Shown here: piece by piece, positions 1-7,740 of the stretch
Position numbering within the stretch: the stretch's first letter is position 1
Layout: every line of letters starts with the position of its first letter
Assembly: GCA_002361235.1 (NCBI GenBank)
Contig: DESI01000005.1
Coordinates: 68,770 to 77,670, forward strand
Direction of reading: 5' to 3'
From: Porphyromonadaceae bacterium UBA3318
GTDB taxonomy: Bacteria > Bacteroidota > Bacteroidia > Bacteroidales > Muribaculaceae
Length of the DNA stretch: 8,901 bases
The notes under the pieces: model-generated
Seen by the model: the letters and a program-made list of their open reading frames with translations, nothing else
What the model was told of the DNA's origin: nothing
The model's database searches: none
Position numbers and translations under genes: made by a program

Positions 1-206
1 TATTTTTGACAGGAGAACAGGAGATGACCGGTACTGACTGCTCGTCAATCCGGACATGAATCCTATTATTTTTTGACGGCAGAACGGGAGAACAGGAGAT
101 GACCGGTACTGACTGCACGTCAATCCGGACATGAATCCTATTATTTTTGACGGGAGAACAGGAGAACAGGAGCGTCCGGGATCCGGCCACGCATCGACTG
201 CGTCTC
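1..206. repeat. Direct repeats of 66 and 75 bp with purine-rich core, left side of composite repeat
   Basis: Two consecutive direct repeats begin at 1 and 67, and a third truncated copy begins at 142. Each opens with a T-rich run and a purine-rich core, TTGACAGGAGAACAGGAG at 6-23, with longer versions at 73-98 and 147-172. In the first two copies the core is followed by the same tail, which includes GATGACCGGTACTGACTG and CAATCCGGACATGAATCC. Within the longer cores an 8-bp word (AGGAGAAC) is itself repeated, which accounts for the length differences. The third copy leaves the shared sequence after its core and leads, through 34 bp of unrelated sequence (173-206), into the large palindrome at 207. 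Reading frames here are short and have no recognisable protein character. What is seen is repetition; the function is unknown. Confidence 0.85.
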
Positions 207-468
207 TGCCTCGGAGAGGCTGTTTCTCATTAACCCCACGATGGCTGAGGAAGCATCGCGATCCGACAGCCTTCGTGGGGATTAGACTGGTGTCGCGCTG
301 CTTGGTCGGAGACCATGTCTATGTACTGACTAATGTAACGCTTGTATAAGGCGAGCGACATGGTCTCCGACCAAGCTGTGTCGTGACAGACTACCCCACG
401 AAGGCCGGTGCCAGCTATCGCTGACGCCGTCCATCGTGGGGTTATTGAGAAACAGCCTCTTCGAGGCA
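207..468. repeat. Nested long palindromic element, copy 1 (262 bp)
   Basis: Outer arms of 38 bp at 207-244 and 431-468 are inverted repeats with 36 of 38 positions pairing. Inside them, 270-280 pairs with 394-404 over 11 bp, and a perfect 19-bp core pair lies at 301-319 and 357-375. The apical loop is 320-356. Between the arms sit less conserved segments (245-269, 281-300, 376-393, 405-430) that pair poorly with each other. The element could form a cruciform in DNA or a very long hairpin in RNA. The same element recurs at 8650-8901 with identical left outer arms and the same order of arms. It has no open reading frame of substance and no transposase. It may be a non-autonomous dispersed repeat; I do not recognise a named family. 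Confidence 0.88.
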
Positions 469-485
469 ATACGCTTCCGGGCATA

Positions 486-620
486 CCTGTGCCAGCTCGG
501 TTATTGCTATCTCCTGTTCTCCTGTTCTCTTGTCAACTCTCCTGTGCCAGCTCGGTTATTGCTGTCTCCTGTTCTACTGTTCTCCCGTCAACTCACTTGT
601 GTGCCGGCTCGGCCCGTTGC
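486..620. repeat. Two 55-bp direct repeats plus a fragment, carrying the purine-rich core in reverse
   Basis: Units at 486-540 and 541-595 are exactly 55 bp each and differ at about five positions by hand alignment. A decayed third copy of the first part follows at 596-620. Each unit contains CTCCTGTTCT followed by a second CTGTTCTC word and GTCAA (511-535 and 566-591). This is the reverse complement of the TTGAC-AGGAGAACAGGAG core found left of the palindrome. The cores on the two sides of the palindrome therefore point towards it. The other half of each unit (TGCCAGCTCGGTTATTGC) is not shared with the left-side repeats. No gene is supported here. Confidence 0.85.
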
Positions 621-653
621 GTCATCTCGTTAACTTATTTTTTTAATCATTGG

Positions 654-680
654 TTATAAGTGTTTCAGACACACTCATAA
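654..680. promoter_or_regulatory. Imperfect inverted repeat upstream of the susC promoter
   Basis: TTATAAGTGT at 654-663 and ACACTCATAA at 671-680 pair at 9 of 10 positions around a 7-bp centre. The site lies about 115 bp upstream of the predicted promoter, where the sequence changes from repeat DNA to AT-rich regulatory DNA. A dimeric activator site is one reading. It lies rather far upstream of the promoter, and no regulator gene is present to link to it. There is no T-tract directly after it, so a terminator is less likely. Confidence 0.35.
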
Positions 681-792
681 ATCGAAGATTTTACGTTACT
701 TTTTTGGGATCAATTTGTTAAAATCTATTAAGAATGTCAAAATTATACCAATAGAGGACAAAATTATATTAAAATTATCTTCGCAAGAAACC

Positions 793-800
793 TAACTTTG
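793..800 (+). promoter_or_regulatory. Bacteroidetes -7 promoter element (TAnnTTTG)
   Basis: TAACTTTG matches the Bacteroidetes primary sigma factor -7 consensus TAnnTTTG exactly. I see no good TTTG at the expected -33 position in the AT-rich stretch 760-775, so the promoter may depend on an activator. Transcription would start near 805-807, giving a leader of about 245 nt before the susC-like gene. The position of the start is inferred. Confidence 0.6.
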
Positions 801-805
801 CATCG

Positions 806-889
806 ACGTTAGCCAAAACAATCATTACGTTAGCCTTAACAGTCATTTCACTGTACCACAACAGTAATTCCACTGTACTAAGACACACA
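806..889 (+). repeat. Four degenerate ~21-bp tandem repeats in the susC leader
   Basis: Units at 806-826 and 827-847 share ACGTTAGCC at the start and TCATT at the end and differ at only three positions. Units at 848-868 and 869-889 are more diverged, but share CACTGTAC and continue the same spacing. The words CAGT-6-CACTGTAC at 840-856 and 862-878 give a 22-bp step. The array begins almost exactly at the predicted transcription start, so it would be transcribed at the 5' end of the mRNA. As DNA, 21 bp is two helical turns. The role is unknown. Confidence 0.6.
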
Positions 890-1051
890 CTGATTATTGC
901 TTAGGCCCACGATAGAAAACCTATACGCACAAACCACTTGAAACTAATACATAAACTCAGAATCTCCTCACAACCCACATAAACTGACACTATACAATAA
1001 CAAACCAATAACAAACCCAAATAACAACACACACTTATTAAATCAGTATCG
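890..1051 (+). promoter_or_regulatory. A/C-rich, G-poor distal leader of the susC-like operon
   Basis: The remaining leader has no open reading frame of note and becomes strongly A/C-rich and G-poor, especially at 960-1040. It includes a tandem CAATAACAAAC at 995-1016. Such a stretch should be unstructured. In Bacteroidetes, which rarely use Shine-Dalgarno pairing, A-rich unstructured leaders favour ribosome loading. No G-rich ribosome-binding site precedes the ATG at 1052. I see no known riboswitch fold. Confidence 0.45.
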
Positions 1052-4000
1052 ATGGAAAAGAATCTTATTGATTACTTCAAGGCTCGATTACTCAGATTTG
1101 TGATGGCGATGCTATGTGTATTCACAAGCATTGGAATCGCATCTGCCCAAGAGCCGGGTACCGTTTCAGGAACGGTGACATCTGCCTCCGACGGCGAACC
1201 GCTGATCGGAGCTTCAGTATTGGTGAAAGGGACGACTATCGGAACGGACACTGACATCGACGGCAAATTCACCGTCAAAGCCAAGAAGGGCGACGTTCTC
1301 CAATTCCGCTATGTCGGATACGAGCCCTCTGAAGTTAAGGTCGGCGACAACAACGTCATCAACGTTATGCTTCAGGAAAACGAGAACAACCTGGACGAAG
1401 TAGTGGTAGTGGGCTACGGCACGCAGAAGCGTAAGCTGGTGACCGGTTCCACATTCCAGGTATCCGGCGACCAGATCGCGCAGATGAACACCACCAACGC
1501 CCTGACCGCCATGCAGTCGCAGGCTCCAGGCGTTCAGATCACGCAGGCTTCCACACAGCCCGGCAAGGGATTCAAGGTAAGCATCCGTGGTGTCGGCACC
1601 ATCGGCGAGTCGTCGCCTCTGCTGGTTATCGACGGTATCGTTTCCGGTACGGCCAACGACGGTCTGAACGGCATCAACCCCAACGACATCGAGAGCATCG
1701 ACGTGCTGAAGGACGCCGCGTCCGCAGCCATCTACGGTGCACGTGCCGCCAACGGTGTAATCCTCGTCACCACCAAGCAGGGCAAGGAGGGCAAGATCTC
1801 CATTACATACGACGGTTTCGTAGGCTGGTCCAATCCCTACCGCCAGCCTGGCACCCTCAACGCCCGGCAGTATATGGAAGTCATCAACGAGACCAACTTC
1901 AACACCTACGGCACCGCCACCAACTGGAGCGCGCTTGTTCCCCAGGCCATTCTCGACAAAGTCAACAACGGCTGGAAAGGCCAGGACTGGTTTGACGTTT
2001 ATCGCAACAAGAACGCTTTCCAGCACAGCCATGCCGTGACGGTGAACGGCGGAAGCGACCGCAGCAAGTTCTCCATCTCGGTCAACTACAGCGACCAGGA
2101 AGGTATCCTTGGCGGCAGCAACGCCTCCAATTACCGCCGTTACGGCGGACGCGTCAACTCCGAGCACGTCCTGCTCAAGGGTAAGGACCACAACATCATC
2201 ACATTGGGCGAGAACATCTCATACTGGTACCATGCAAGCCACGACCTGGCCGAAGGTAACGGTTACTCCAACATCATGCAGCCTGTATACTCCGCATCTC
2301 CCCTTGTTCCCGCATTCCGCGAGGACGGCAAGCCCACCAACTTCCGCGAGGATGGCGCAGGCTACAGCTCCTTGATCTTCAACAACCCGTACGAGGGATT
2401 CATCAACGGACAGTACAACTCCCTGAACAAAAGACGCGACTTCGGTGTGGGCGCTACTTTGTACTGGATCATCGAACCGATCAAGAACCTCAGATACCGT
2501 GGCCAGATCAATACAGGCTACAGCGCGAACAACTATCGCCACACCTCGATGCCATTCTCCGCAAGTTCCACCAACGCCAGCGGCAACTATGGCATGGAGC
2601 AGAACCAGCAGCAGAGCTCCAGCATGTCGGTCGAGAACACCATCACCTATACCCTCCCCGAGTTCGCCAAGAACAACATCGATGTCATGATCGGTCAGTC
2701 GGTCGAGATGTCGAAATGGGACACCCGCATGAGCATGACGTTCAGCCAGTCGCCCGACGACCTGAACTCCCTGGTACTGAACGGCTGGAACTTCACAATT
2801 CCTTCCAACATGGCCGGCATGACCGGTTACAGCGGTTATGACAATCCCCGCGAAGGACGCATCGCCTCATTCTTCGGACGTATCAACTACAACTACGACG
2901 AACGCTACCTTCTGACCGCCATCGTACGCCATGACGGTTCGAACAACTTCGCACGCGGCCACCGCTGGCACACCTATCCTTCGGTTTCCGCCGGCTGGGT
3001 GCTCACCAACGAGAAATTCATGGAGAACGCCACAAACGTCATGAACTTCTTCAAGCTCCGCGCAAGCTGGGGCCAGAACGGAAACTGCCAGGTAGGCAAC
3101 TTCTACTACCTCTCCAACATCGGCTTCTCCCCGACTGACTACGCCGACTACGGCTACAAGTTCAACAGCGACCCGATCTCTACCGTAGGAGGTATTTATC
3201 AGACCGGTGCATACGCCAAGAACGTTCCCAACGAGAACCTGACATGGGAGACCTCCGAACAGTGGGACCTCGGTTTCGACACACGATTCTTCCAGAACCG
3301 ACTGGCCTTCACGTTCGACTGGTACGTCAAGAATACCAAGGACTGGCTGGTGCAGGCTCCTCTGAACGACATCCTCGGATATGAAGAAGCAGCCATGATC
3401 AACGGCGGTGACGTCAAGAACACCGGTGTCGAGATGGCACTCTCCTGGAGCGACAACATCGGCCCCGACTTCCTTTATCATGTCAACGTAAACGCCGCTT
3501 ACAACCGCAACAAGGTGACACGCCTTGCCACCGCTTCGGGCAAGATAGGCGACAACGTCAGCAGCTCTCTGTTCCAGAACTCCTCGTACGTATCGCTCGT
3601 AGAGGAGGGACACCCCATCGGTTACTTCAGCGGCATGAGCCACAGCGGCATCTGGCAGACTCAGGAACAGATCGAAGCAGCACGCGCAGCCGGCAAGGCA
3701 GTGCTTGAGACCGCTCAGCCGGGCGACTTCATCTGGGACGACTACGACGGCAACGGCCAGATTGAATTCGGCGGTGACCGCCACGAAATCGGCGACCCGA
3801 ACCCCGACTGGACATTAGGTATCAACCTCGGCTTCACCTGGAAAGGCCTTGACTTCAACCTCGCAGGTTCCGGCGCATTCGGAATGCAGGCTATGCAGTG
3901 CTACCGTACAGCCCTTCTTGCCAATCAGTATCTGAACTACACTACCGATATCCTCAAGCGCTGGCACGGTGAGGGAACCAGCAATTCCGTTCCCCGTCTG

Positions 4001-4312
4001 TCGGTCGGCAGCGAGAACAACCAGTGGGTTTCCACATACTATATGCAGAACGCCGATTACTTCAAGCTGCAGAACATAACCATCGGTTATGACTTCGCCC
4101 GTCAGTTCAAGACTCCCTTCCAGCAGCTGCGTCTCTACATACAGGCCCAGAATCTCTGCACCATCACAAAATACAAGGGCGTCGATCCTGAAATCGGTTC
4201 TAACGGCGGTATCGAATACAATGGTTCGGGTGCCGGATGGATTCGCGGAATCGACACAGGTCTTTATCCTTCCGCACGTACCTTCGTTGTCGGAGTGACT
4301 GTAAAATTCTAA
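1052..4312 (+). CDS. susC: SusC/RagA-family TonB-dependent outer-membrane transporter
   Basis: This 1086-residue protein is an outer-membrane beta-barrel that imports oligosaccharides or other oligomers using TonB energy. A signal peptide spans about residues 1-32, with cleavage expected after ASA-32. Next comes a carboxypeptidase-regulatory-like domain (about 36-110; note GEPLIGASVLVKGT and FRYVGYE). The TonB box DEVVVVGYGTQ is at 115-125. The plug domain follows, with the family-typical motifs SIRGVG, LLVIDGI and AAIYGARAANGVILVTTKQG. The rest is barrel, ending in VTVKF with the terminal Phe used for barrel assembly. Length is normal for the family. No N-terminal STN signalling domain is present, so control by a trans-envelope anti-sigma/ECF pair is unlikely; a hybrid two-component or SusR-like regulator outside the window is more plausible. 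The start was chosen because it gives a complete signal peptide. The SusD partner gene follows after 31 bp. The substrate is unknown. Confidence 0.96.
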   Translation: MEKNLIDYFKARLLRFVMAMLCVFTSIGIASAQEPGTVSGTVTSASDGEPLIGASVLVKGTTIGTDTDIDGKFTVKAKKGDVLQFRYVGYEPSEVKVGDNNVINVMLQENENNLDEVVVVGYGTQKRKLVTGSTFQVSGDQIAQMNTTNALTAMQSQAPGVQITQASTQPGKGFKVSIRGVGTIGESSPLLVIDGIVSGTANDGLNGINPNDIESIDVLKDAASAAIYGARAANGVILVTTKQGKEGKISITYDGFVGWSNPYRQPGTLNARQYMEVINETNFNTYGTATNWSALVPQAILDKVNNGWKGQDWFDVYRNKNAFQHSHAVTVNGGSDRSKFSISVNYSDQEGILGGSNASNYRRYGGRVNSEHVLLKGKDHNIITLGENISYWYHASHDLAEGNGYSNIMQPVYSASPLVPAFREDGKPTNFREDGAGYSSLIFNNPYEGFINGQYNSLNKRRDFGVGATLYWIIEPIKNLRYRGQINTGYSANNYRHTSMPFSASSTNASGNYGMEQNQQQSSSMSVENTITYTLPEFAKNNIDVMIGQSVEMSKWDTRMSMTFSQSPDDLNSLVLNGWNFTIPSNMAGMTGYSGYDNPREGRIASFFGRINYNYDERYLLTAIVRHDGSNNFARGHRWHTYPSVSAGWVLTNEKFMENATNVMNFFKLRASWGQNGNCQVGNFYYLSNIGFSPTDYADYGYKFNSDPISTVGGIYQTGAYAKNVPNENLTWETSEQWDLGFDTRFFQNRLAFTFDWYVKNTKDWLVQAPLNDILGYEEAAMINGGDVKNTGVEMALSWSDNIGPDFLYHVNVNAAYNRNKVTRLATASGKIGDNVSSSLFQNSSYVSLVEEGHPIGYFSGMSHSGIWQTQEQIEAARAAGKAVLETAQPGDFIWDDYDGNGQIEFGGDRHEIGDPNPDWTLGINLGFTWKGLDFNLAGSGAFGMQAMQCYRTALLANQYLNYTTDILKRWHGEGTSNSVPRLSVGSENNQWVSTYYMQNADYFKLQNITIGYDFARQFKTPFQQLRLYIQAQNLCTITKYKGVDPEIGSNGGIEYNGSGAGWIRGIDTGLYPSARTFVVGVTVKF

Positions 4313-4343
4313 TTTTTAAAAATCAAGAGAACACTATATAACG

Positions 4344-6185
4344 ATGAAAAAAAATCTTTTGATTACATTGGCCACAGTCGGGCTCCTCTCGCTCACATCG
4401 TGCGAGGACTTCCTTGACACGAAGAACTACACTCAGGCCAATACAGACAACTATCCGGCAGCGCCGGCCGACCTGAACAAGGAGCTGGCCGCACTGTACG
4501 GAGTCATGAATCAATATGCCAACGACCCTCTTCAGACTCCGTGGCTGGTATGGAACATAATGTCTGACGACACCAACGGTGCCGGCGGTACGGGCGACGT
4601 CGAGTCCCACGCCATCGGCCACCTCATGTCGAACAAGGACGAGCTCCTCAGCGTCGCATGGCACTGCACATACGTAGGTATCGCCCGTGCCAACGCCATA
4701 ATCCATTCGGTCGACGCATTCGACTGGTCGGGGAACGAGAACACGCGCAACCAGCTTCTCGGCGAGGCTTATTTCATGCGCGGTCTCTACTATCTGTGGG
4801 GAACGCAGTTCTGGGGTGACATTCCCGCATATTGGGAGGCCGCCGCACCCGATCCCTGTCCGCAGCAGAGCGCCAAGGACGTGATCTATCCCCATATCCT
4901 CGCGGACTTCGTATCAGCTTCCAACCTGATGCAGCACGGTGCCACGACATGGGGCGACGGACATGCCATGAAGGGTACGGCCGAAGGCTTCCTGGCCCGC
5001 GCATATATGTTCTATCAGGGCTTCTACAACAAGGCCGGCGAGCTTGCTTCAGCCAGTCTGGCGGACATAGAGCTTCCCGAGCAGGAGGGCGTGAACGGCC
5101 CGCTGACCAAGGCCCAGGTAGTTTCCTACCTTGAGGACTGCATCAACAATTCCGGAGCCGAACTCATATCCGATTTCCGCCAGCTGTGGCAGTACACAAA
5201 TGAGCTGACAGCTCCCGACTACGACTACACGAAGGATCTGGCGGCAGCAAGCAAGTACTGGGCCGGCAACGGCAACAAGGAACAGCTGTTCCAGGTTCAG
5301 TTCTCCAACATCGCCACATGGAACGGCACAATTGCCATGGGCTTCACCAACATGACCTCCCTTTATCTGGGTCTGCGTTGCGACGCCAACGAGCATGGTC
5401 TGGAGAACGGCGGTCAGGAGACCCTTCCCTTCGGACAGGGCTGGGGCCAGGGCGTGTTCAACATGAATGCCGTGAACGCATGGCCGGACAGCGACCCCCG
5501 AAAGAAAGCAACCGTGCTTGACTGCGAGAAAGAGCTCCAGCAATTTGCCTATACTACATCATGCTCGGAGGAAACCGGCATGTACAACAAGAAATGGATG
5601 CCCGTCACCTGCAAGAATTCCTCTTGGGACGATCACACCCAGTCGTACACATGGTGGGGCGTGTTCCGTTCGCAGAACACCGACGTTGCCAACAAAAACG
5701 GCAACTCATTCCAGGGCGACCACTTCGCAGACGTCGTGCTGATGCGTCTGTCGGACGTGATGCTGATGCACAGCGAGCTTACCGGTACTCCCACCATGAT
5801 GAACCGCGTTCAGGAACGTGCCGGTGTTACCAAGACCGGCTACAGCTGGGAGAACATCAAGAACGAACGCCGCTGGGAGCTGTTCGGCGAGGGTATCCGC
5901 TTCAACGACCTGCGCCGCTGGTCGGGCATTGACGGCGGTGTGAATTGCGAAGCCGCCCAGGCTCTCGAGAAGCAAAACGGATCAGCCGTGAACTACACCG
6001 GCCGTTGGACCGTCATGAAGCATGCTTCGTCAACATGGGCACAGCGTTATGCCGAAACCAACGGTTTCCTCCAGATTCCCCCGGGTCAGATCAATGTCAT
6101 CGACAATCCTGACGTGCTGAAGCAGAATCCGGGCTGGGGCACCGATGTGGCTGACTGGAACATGACAGGTACACCTGTTTACTAA
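4344..6185 (+). CDS. susD: SusD/RagB-family surface nutrient-binding lipoprotein
   Basis: This 613-residue lipoprotein caps the SusC barrel and presents substrate to it from the cell surface. The N-terminus is a short lipoprotein signal with lipobox LTSC and acylated Cys20. It is followed by EDFLD, the usual start of mature SusD proteins, whose acidic residues suit surface export. The N-terminal half fits the helical SusD-like region, with a family-typical stretch GEAYFMRGLYYLWGTQFWGD. Near residues 507-526 lies the signature ERRWELFGEGIRFNDLRRW of the RagB/SusD C-terminal region. The end resembles the family's usual IPP...NP...L.QNPGW terminus. Length is at the upper end of the normal range. 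The gene is close behind the SusC gene and 21 bp ahead of the next lipoprotein gene, so co-transcription is expected. The ligand cannot be read from the sequence. Confidence 0.95.
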   Translation: MKKNLLITLATVGLLSLTSCEDFLDTKNYTQANTDNYPAAPADLNKELAALYGVMNQYANDPLQTPWLVWNIMSDDTNGAGGTGDVESHAIGHLMSNKDELLSVAWHCTYVGIARANAIIHSVDAFDWSGNENTRNQLLGEAYFMRGLYYLWGTQFWGDIPAYWEAAAPDPCPQQSAKDVIYPHILADFVSASNLMQHGATTWGDGHAMKGTAEGFLARAYMFYQGFYNKAGELASASLADIELPEQEGVNGPLTKAQVVSYLEDCINNSGAELISDFRQLWQYTNELTAPDYDYTKDLAAASKYWAGNGNKEQLFQVQFSNIATWNGTIAMGFTNMTSLYLGLRCDANEHGLENGGQETLPFGQGWGQGVFNMNAVNAWPDSDPRKKATVLDCEKELQQFAYTTSCSEETGMYNKKWMPVTCKNSSWDDHTQSYTWWGVFRSQNTDVANKNGNSFQGDHFADVVLMRLSDVMLMHSELTGTPTMMNRVQERAGVTKTGYSWENIKNERRWELFGEGIRFNDLRRWSGIDGGVNCEAAQALEKQNGSAVNYTGRWTVMKHASSTWAQRYAETNGFLQIPPGQINVIDNPDVLKQNPGWGTDVADWNMTGTPVY

Positions 6186-6206
6186 TCCCTAAAACAAAAA
6201 CTCGAA

Positions 6207-7706
6207 ATGAAAAAAATTCTTTTGACATTGGGCATAGCGGCAGGCGTATTGTTCACCTCCTGCGACCCGCTGATGGATAAAGGCAGCTTCGACTACGAGA
6301 ACATGACGGCCGAAAGCCTGCTGAACGGTGCGACATTCGCACAGTTCAACCAAGTGACCGACGACCAGGGCAACGTGTCGTACGTTCCGTCCGAGACCGG
6401 TAACTACATACAGTATAACATCCCGAACGTATCGGCCGTCAACATCTTCTACGAGAAGAACGGCGAGCGCAAGCAGCTGTCGTACGGCCGTGCCGGCGGT
6501 ATGTTCTACTTCCTCCCCTCGCGAGGCAGCGACCCGAAACAGACCCTCTATTTCGCATACATCAACCAGGACGGTCAGGAAGTGGTGGCTTCCAGGGACT
6601 TCACCCTTGACGTGGCACAGGCCCTCGACCCCTCCGTTAAGATCCTTGTTTCCAACAAGGGCCACAAGAAATGGAAGTGGATGCCTACCAGCACCAACGG
6701 CGGCGCCGTATGGGGCAACGGAGGCGGGATGGGCGAACAAGACGGCAGTGCCAACATCAGCGGTGCCTGGTGGGGTTGCGGTGTCAACGACGGCGACTGT
6801 CCCGACAAATTCAGCGGCCAGACAAACCATGCCGGCAGCAGGTACGAGGAAATCAAGGGCCAATGCGACCTGCTTTCGTACATGGTATTCGACGAAGACG
6901 GCTCTATAACCACTTATAGCCCCGATGGTACGGAAATCACCAAAGGAACCTTCTCGATCAAGGACTATGACAATAACAAAGTTATAAATGAAACCACCCA
7001 TTCAAGAGGTACCCTCGAGACTTCCGAAGGCGCTATTCTGTGGCCTTTCGCCATCAACACCGGAGGAACACAGCCTACATCTTTCCAGATTGGCTATCTC
7101 GACACCTCACGTATGATCCTGATTTATAAGAACGGTGCTGACGACGGCGCGGAATGCACATGGTGGTCGTTTATGAGCGACGACGACCCGGAAGCCCTCC
7201 TCGCATCCCACGACTGGCATTGGAAACCGACTTCAACCAACGAAGGTGCTGTCTGGGGTAACGGCGGCGGGATGGGCGCACAGGATGGCACCGGTGTAAT
7301 CAACGGCGCCTGGTGGGGATGCGGCGTCAACGACGGCGACTGCAACGATAAGTTCAGCGGCCAGACAAACCATGCCGGCGGAAAATATGCTGAATTTGAA
7401 TCTGAATGCTACAGCCAGTCTTACATGACATTCAACGAGGACGAAGCAACCGTTACGGTATATGGAAAGGACGGCAACCAGGTCCGTCAGGGTTCATTCT
7501 CCGTAGACTGGAATCCGACAGGCACACGAATGGGCACCCTCAACACGTCTGAAGGCGCAATCATGTGGCCGTTCGCCATCAACACCGAAGGCAGAATGCC
7601 GACTGAATTCGAAATCGGATATCTTGGAGGTGACGCTCTGATTCTTATTTACAAGAACGGTACTGACGACGGTGCGGAATGCACATGGTGGTCGTTCGGT
7701 AAATAA
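6207..7706 (+). CDS. Two-domain Trp/Cys-rich lipoprotein, likely surface glycan-binding (SusE/F position)
   Basis: This 499-residue lipoprotein has lipobox LFTSC with acylated Cys19. An N-terminal region (about 20-145) looks like a beta-sandwich spacer. Two near-duplicate domains follow, about H153-F322 and H335-F497. Each starts with W-x-W and continues with PTSTN.GAVWGNGGGMG, GAWWGCGVNDGDC and KFSGQTNHAG, then SEGAI.WPFAINT, and ends with LILIYKNG.DDGAECTWWSF. Four cysteines per domain are conserved (191, 198, 220, 317 and 372, 379, 401, 492), suggesting two disulfides or a metal site. The many Trp residues, the lipidation and the place directly after susD are what one expects of a surface glycan-binding protein in the position of SusE/SusF. 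I do not recognise the domain family by name, and binding is inferred. Part of the duplication is 27 bp identical at DNA level (6810-6836 and 7353-7379). Confidence 0.8.
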   Translation: MKKILLTLGIAAGVLFTSCDPLMDKGSFDYENMTAESLLNGATFAQFNQVTDDQGNVSYVPSETGNYIQYNIPNVSAVNIFYEKNGERKQLSYGRAGGMFYFLPSRGSDPKQTLYFAYINQDGQEVVASRDFTLDVAQALDPSVKILVSNKGHKKWKWMPTSTNGGAVWGNGGGMGEQDGSANISGAWWGCGVNDGDCPDKFSGQTNHAGSRYEEIKGQCDLLSYMVFDEDGSITTYSPDGTEITKGTFSIKDYDNNKVINETTHSRGTLETSEGAILWPFAINTGGTQPTSFQIGYLDTSRMILIYKNGADDGAECTWWSFMSDDDPEALLASHDWHWKPTSTNEGAVWGNGGGMGAQDGTGVINGAWWGCGVNDGDCNDKFSGQTNHAGGKYAEFESECYSQSYMTFNEDEATVTVYGKDGNQVRQGSFSVDWNPTGTRMGTLNTSEGAIMWPFAINTEGRMPTEFEIGYLGGDALILIYKNGTDDGAECTWWSFGK

Positions 7707-7740
7707 TCCTTGATGACCTTAATTTTATTTGGTATACATT

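Noticed and set aside
6..23. AGGAG words as Shine-Dalgarno sites
   Set aside because: Bacteroidetes rarely use such sites, the words sit in repeats, and no convincing reading frame starts at the right distance.
1..142. CRISPR-like array
   Set aside because: Repeat units are adjacent direct copies whose whole length is similar, not short identical repeats separated by unique equal-length spacers. No cas genes are present.
207..468. Insertion sequence with terminal inverted repeats
   Set aside because: There is no transposase frame between the arms and no clear target-site duplication just outside them. A non-autonomous element remains possible and is reported as a repeat.
603..640. Intrinsic terminator (GCCG/CGGC stem then a T-run)
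   Set aside because: The stem is only four pairs and the T-run begins about 20 bp after it, too far for intrinsic termination.
131..659. Short reading frames in the left repeat block, and the minus-strand frame at 8585-8818
   Set aside because: They run through palindromic arms and tandem repeats, and frames in the two elements share residues only because the DNA repeats. No signal peptide, domain or start context supports them.
793..1051. Known riboswitch in the susC leader
   Set aside because: The leader is A/C-rich and mostly unstructured, with no recognisable conserved aptamer core.
1214..2191. Long reading frame (325 codons) on the minus strand inside the susC-like gene
   Set aside because: It is antisense to an unmistakable SusC coding sequence and shows a low-complexity Val/Ala/Gly-rich product typical of a shadow frame. 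The same applies to 2867-3784 and the minus-strand frames over the other genes.
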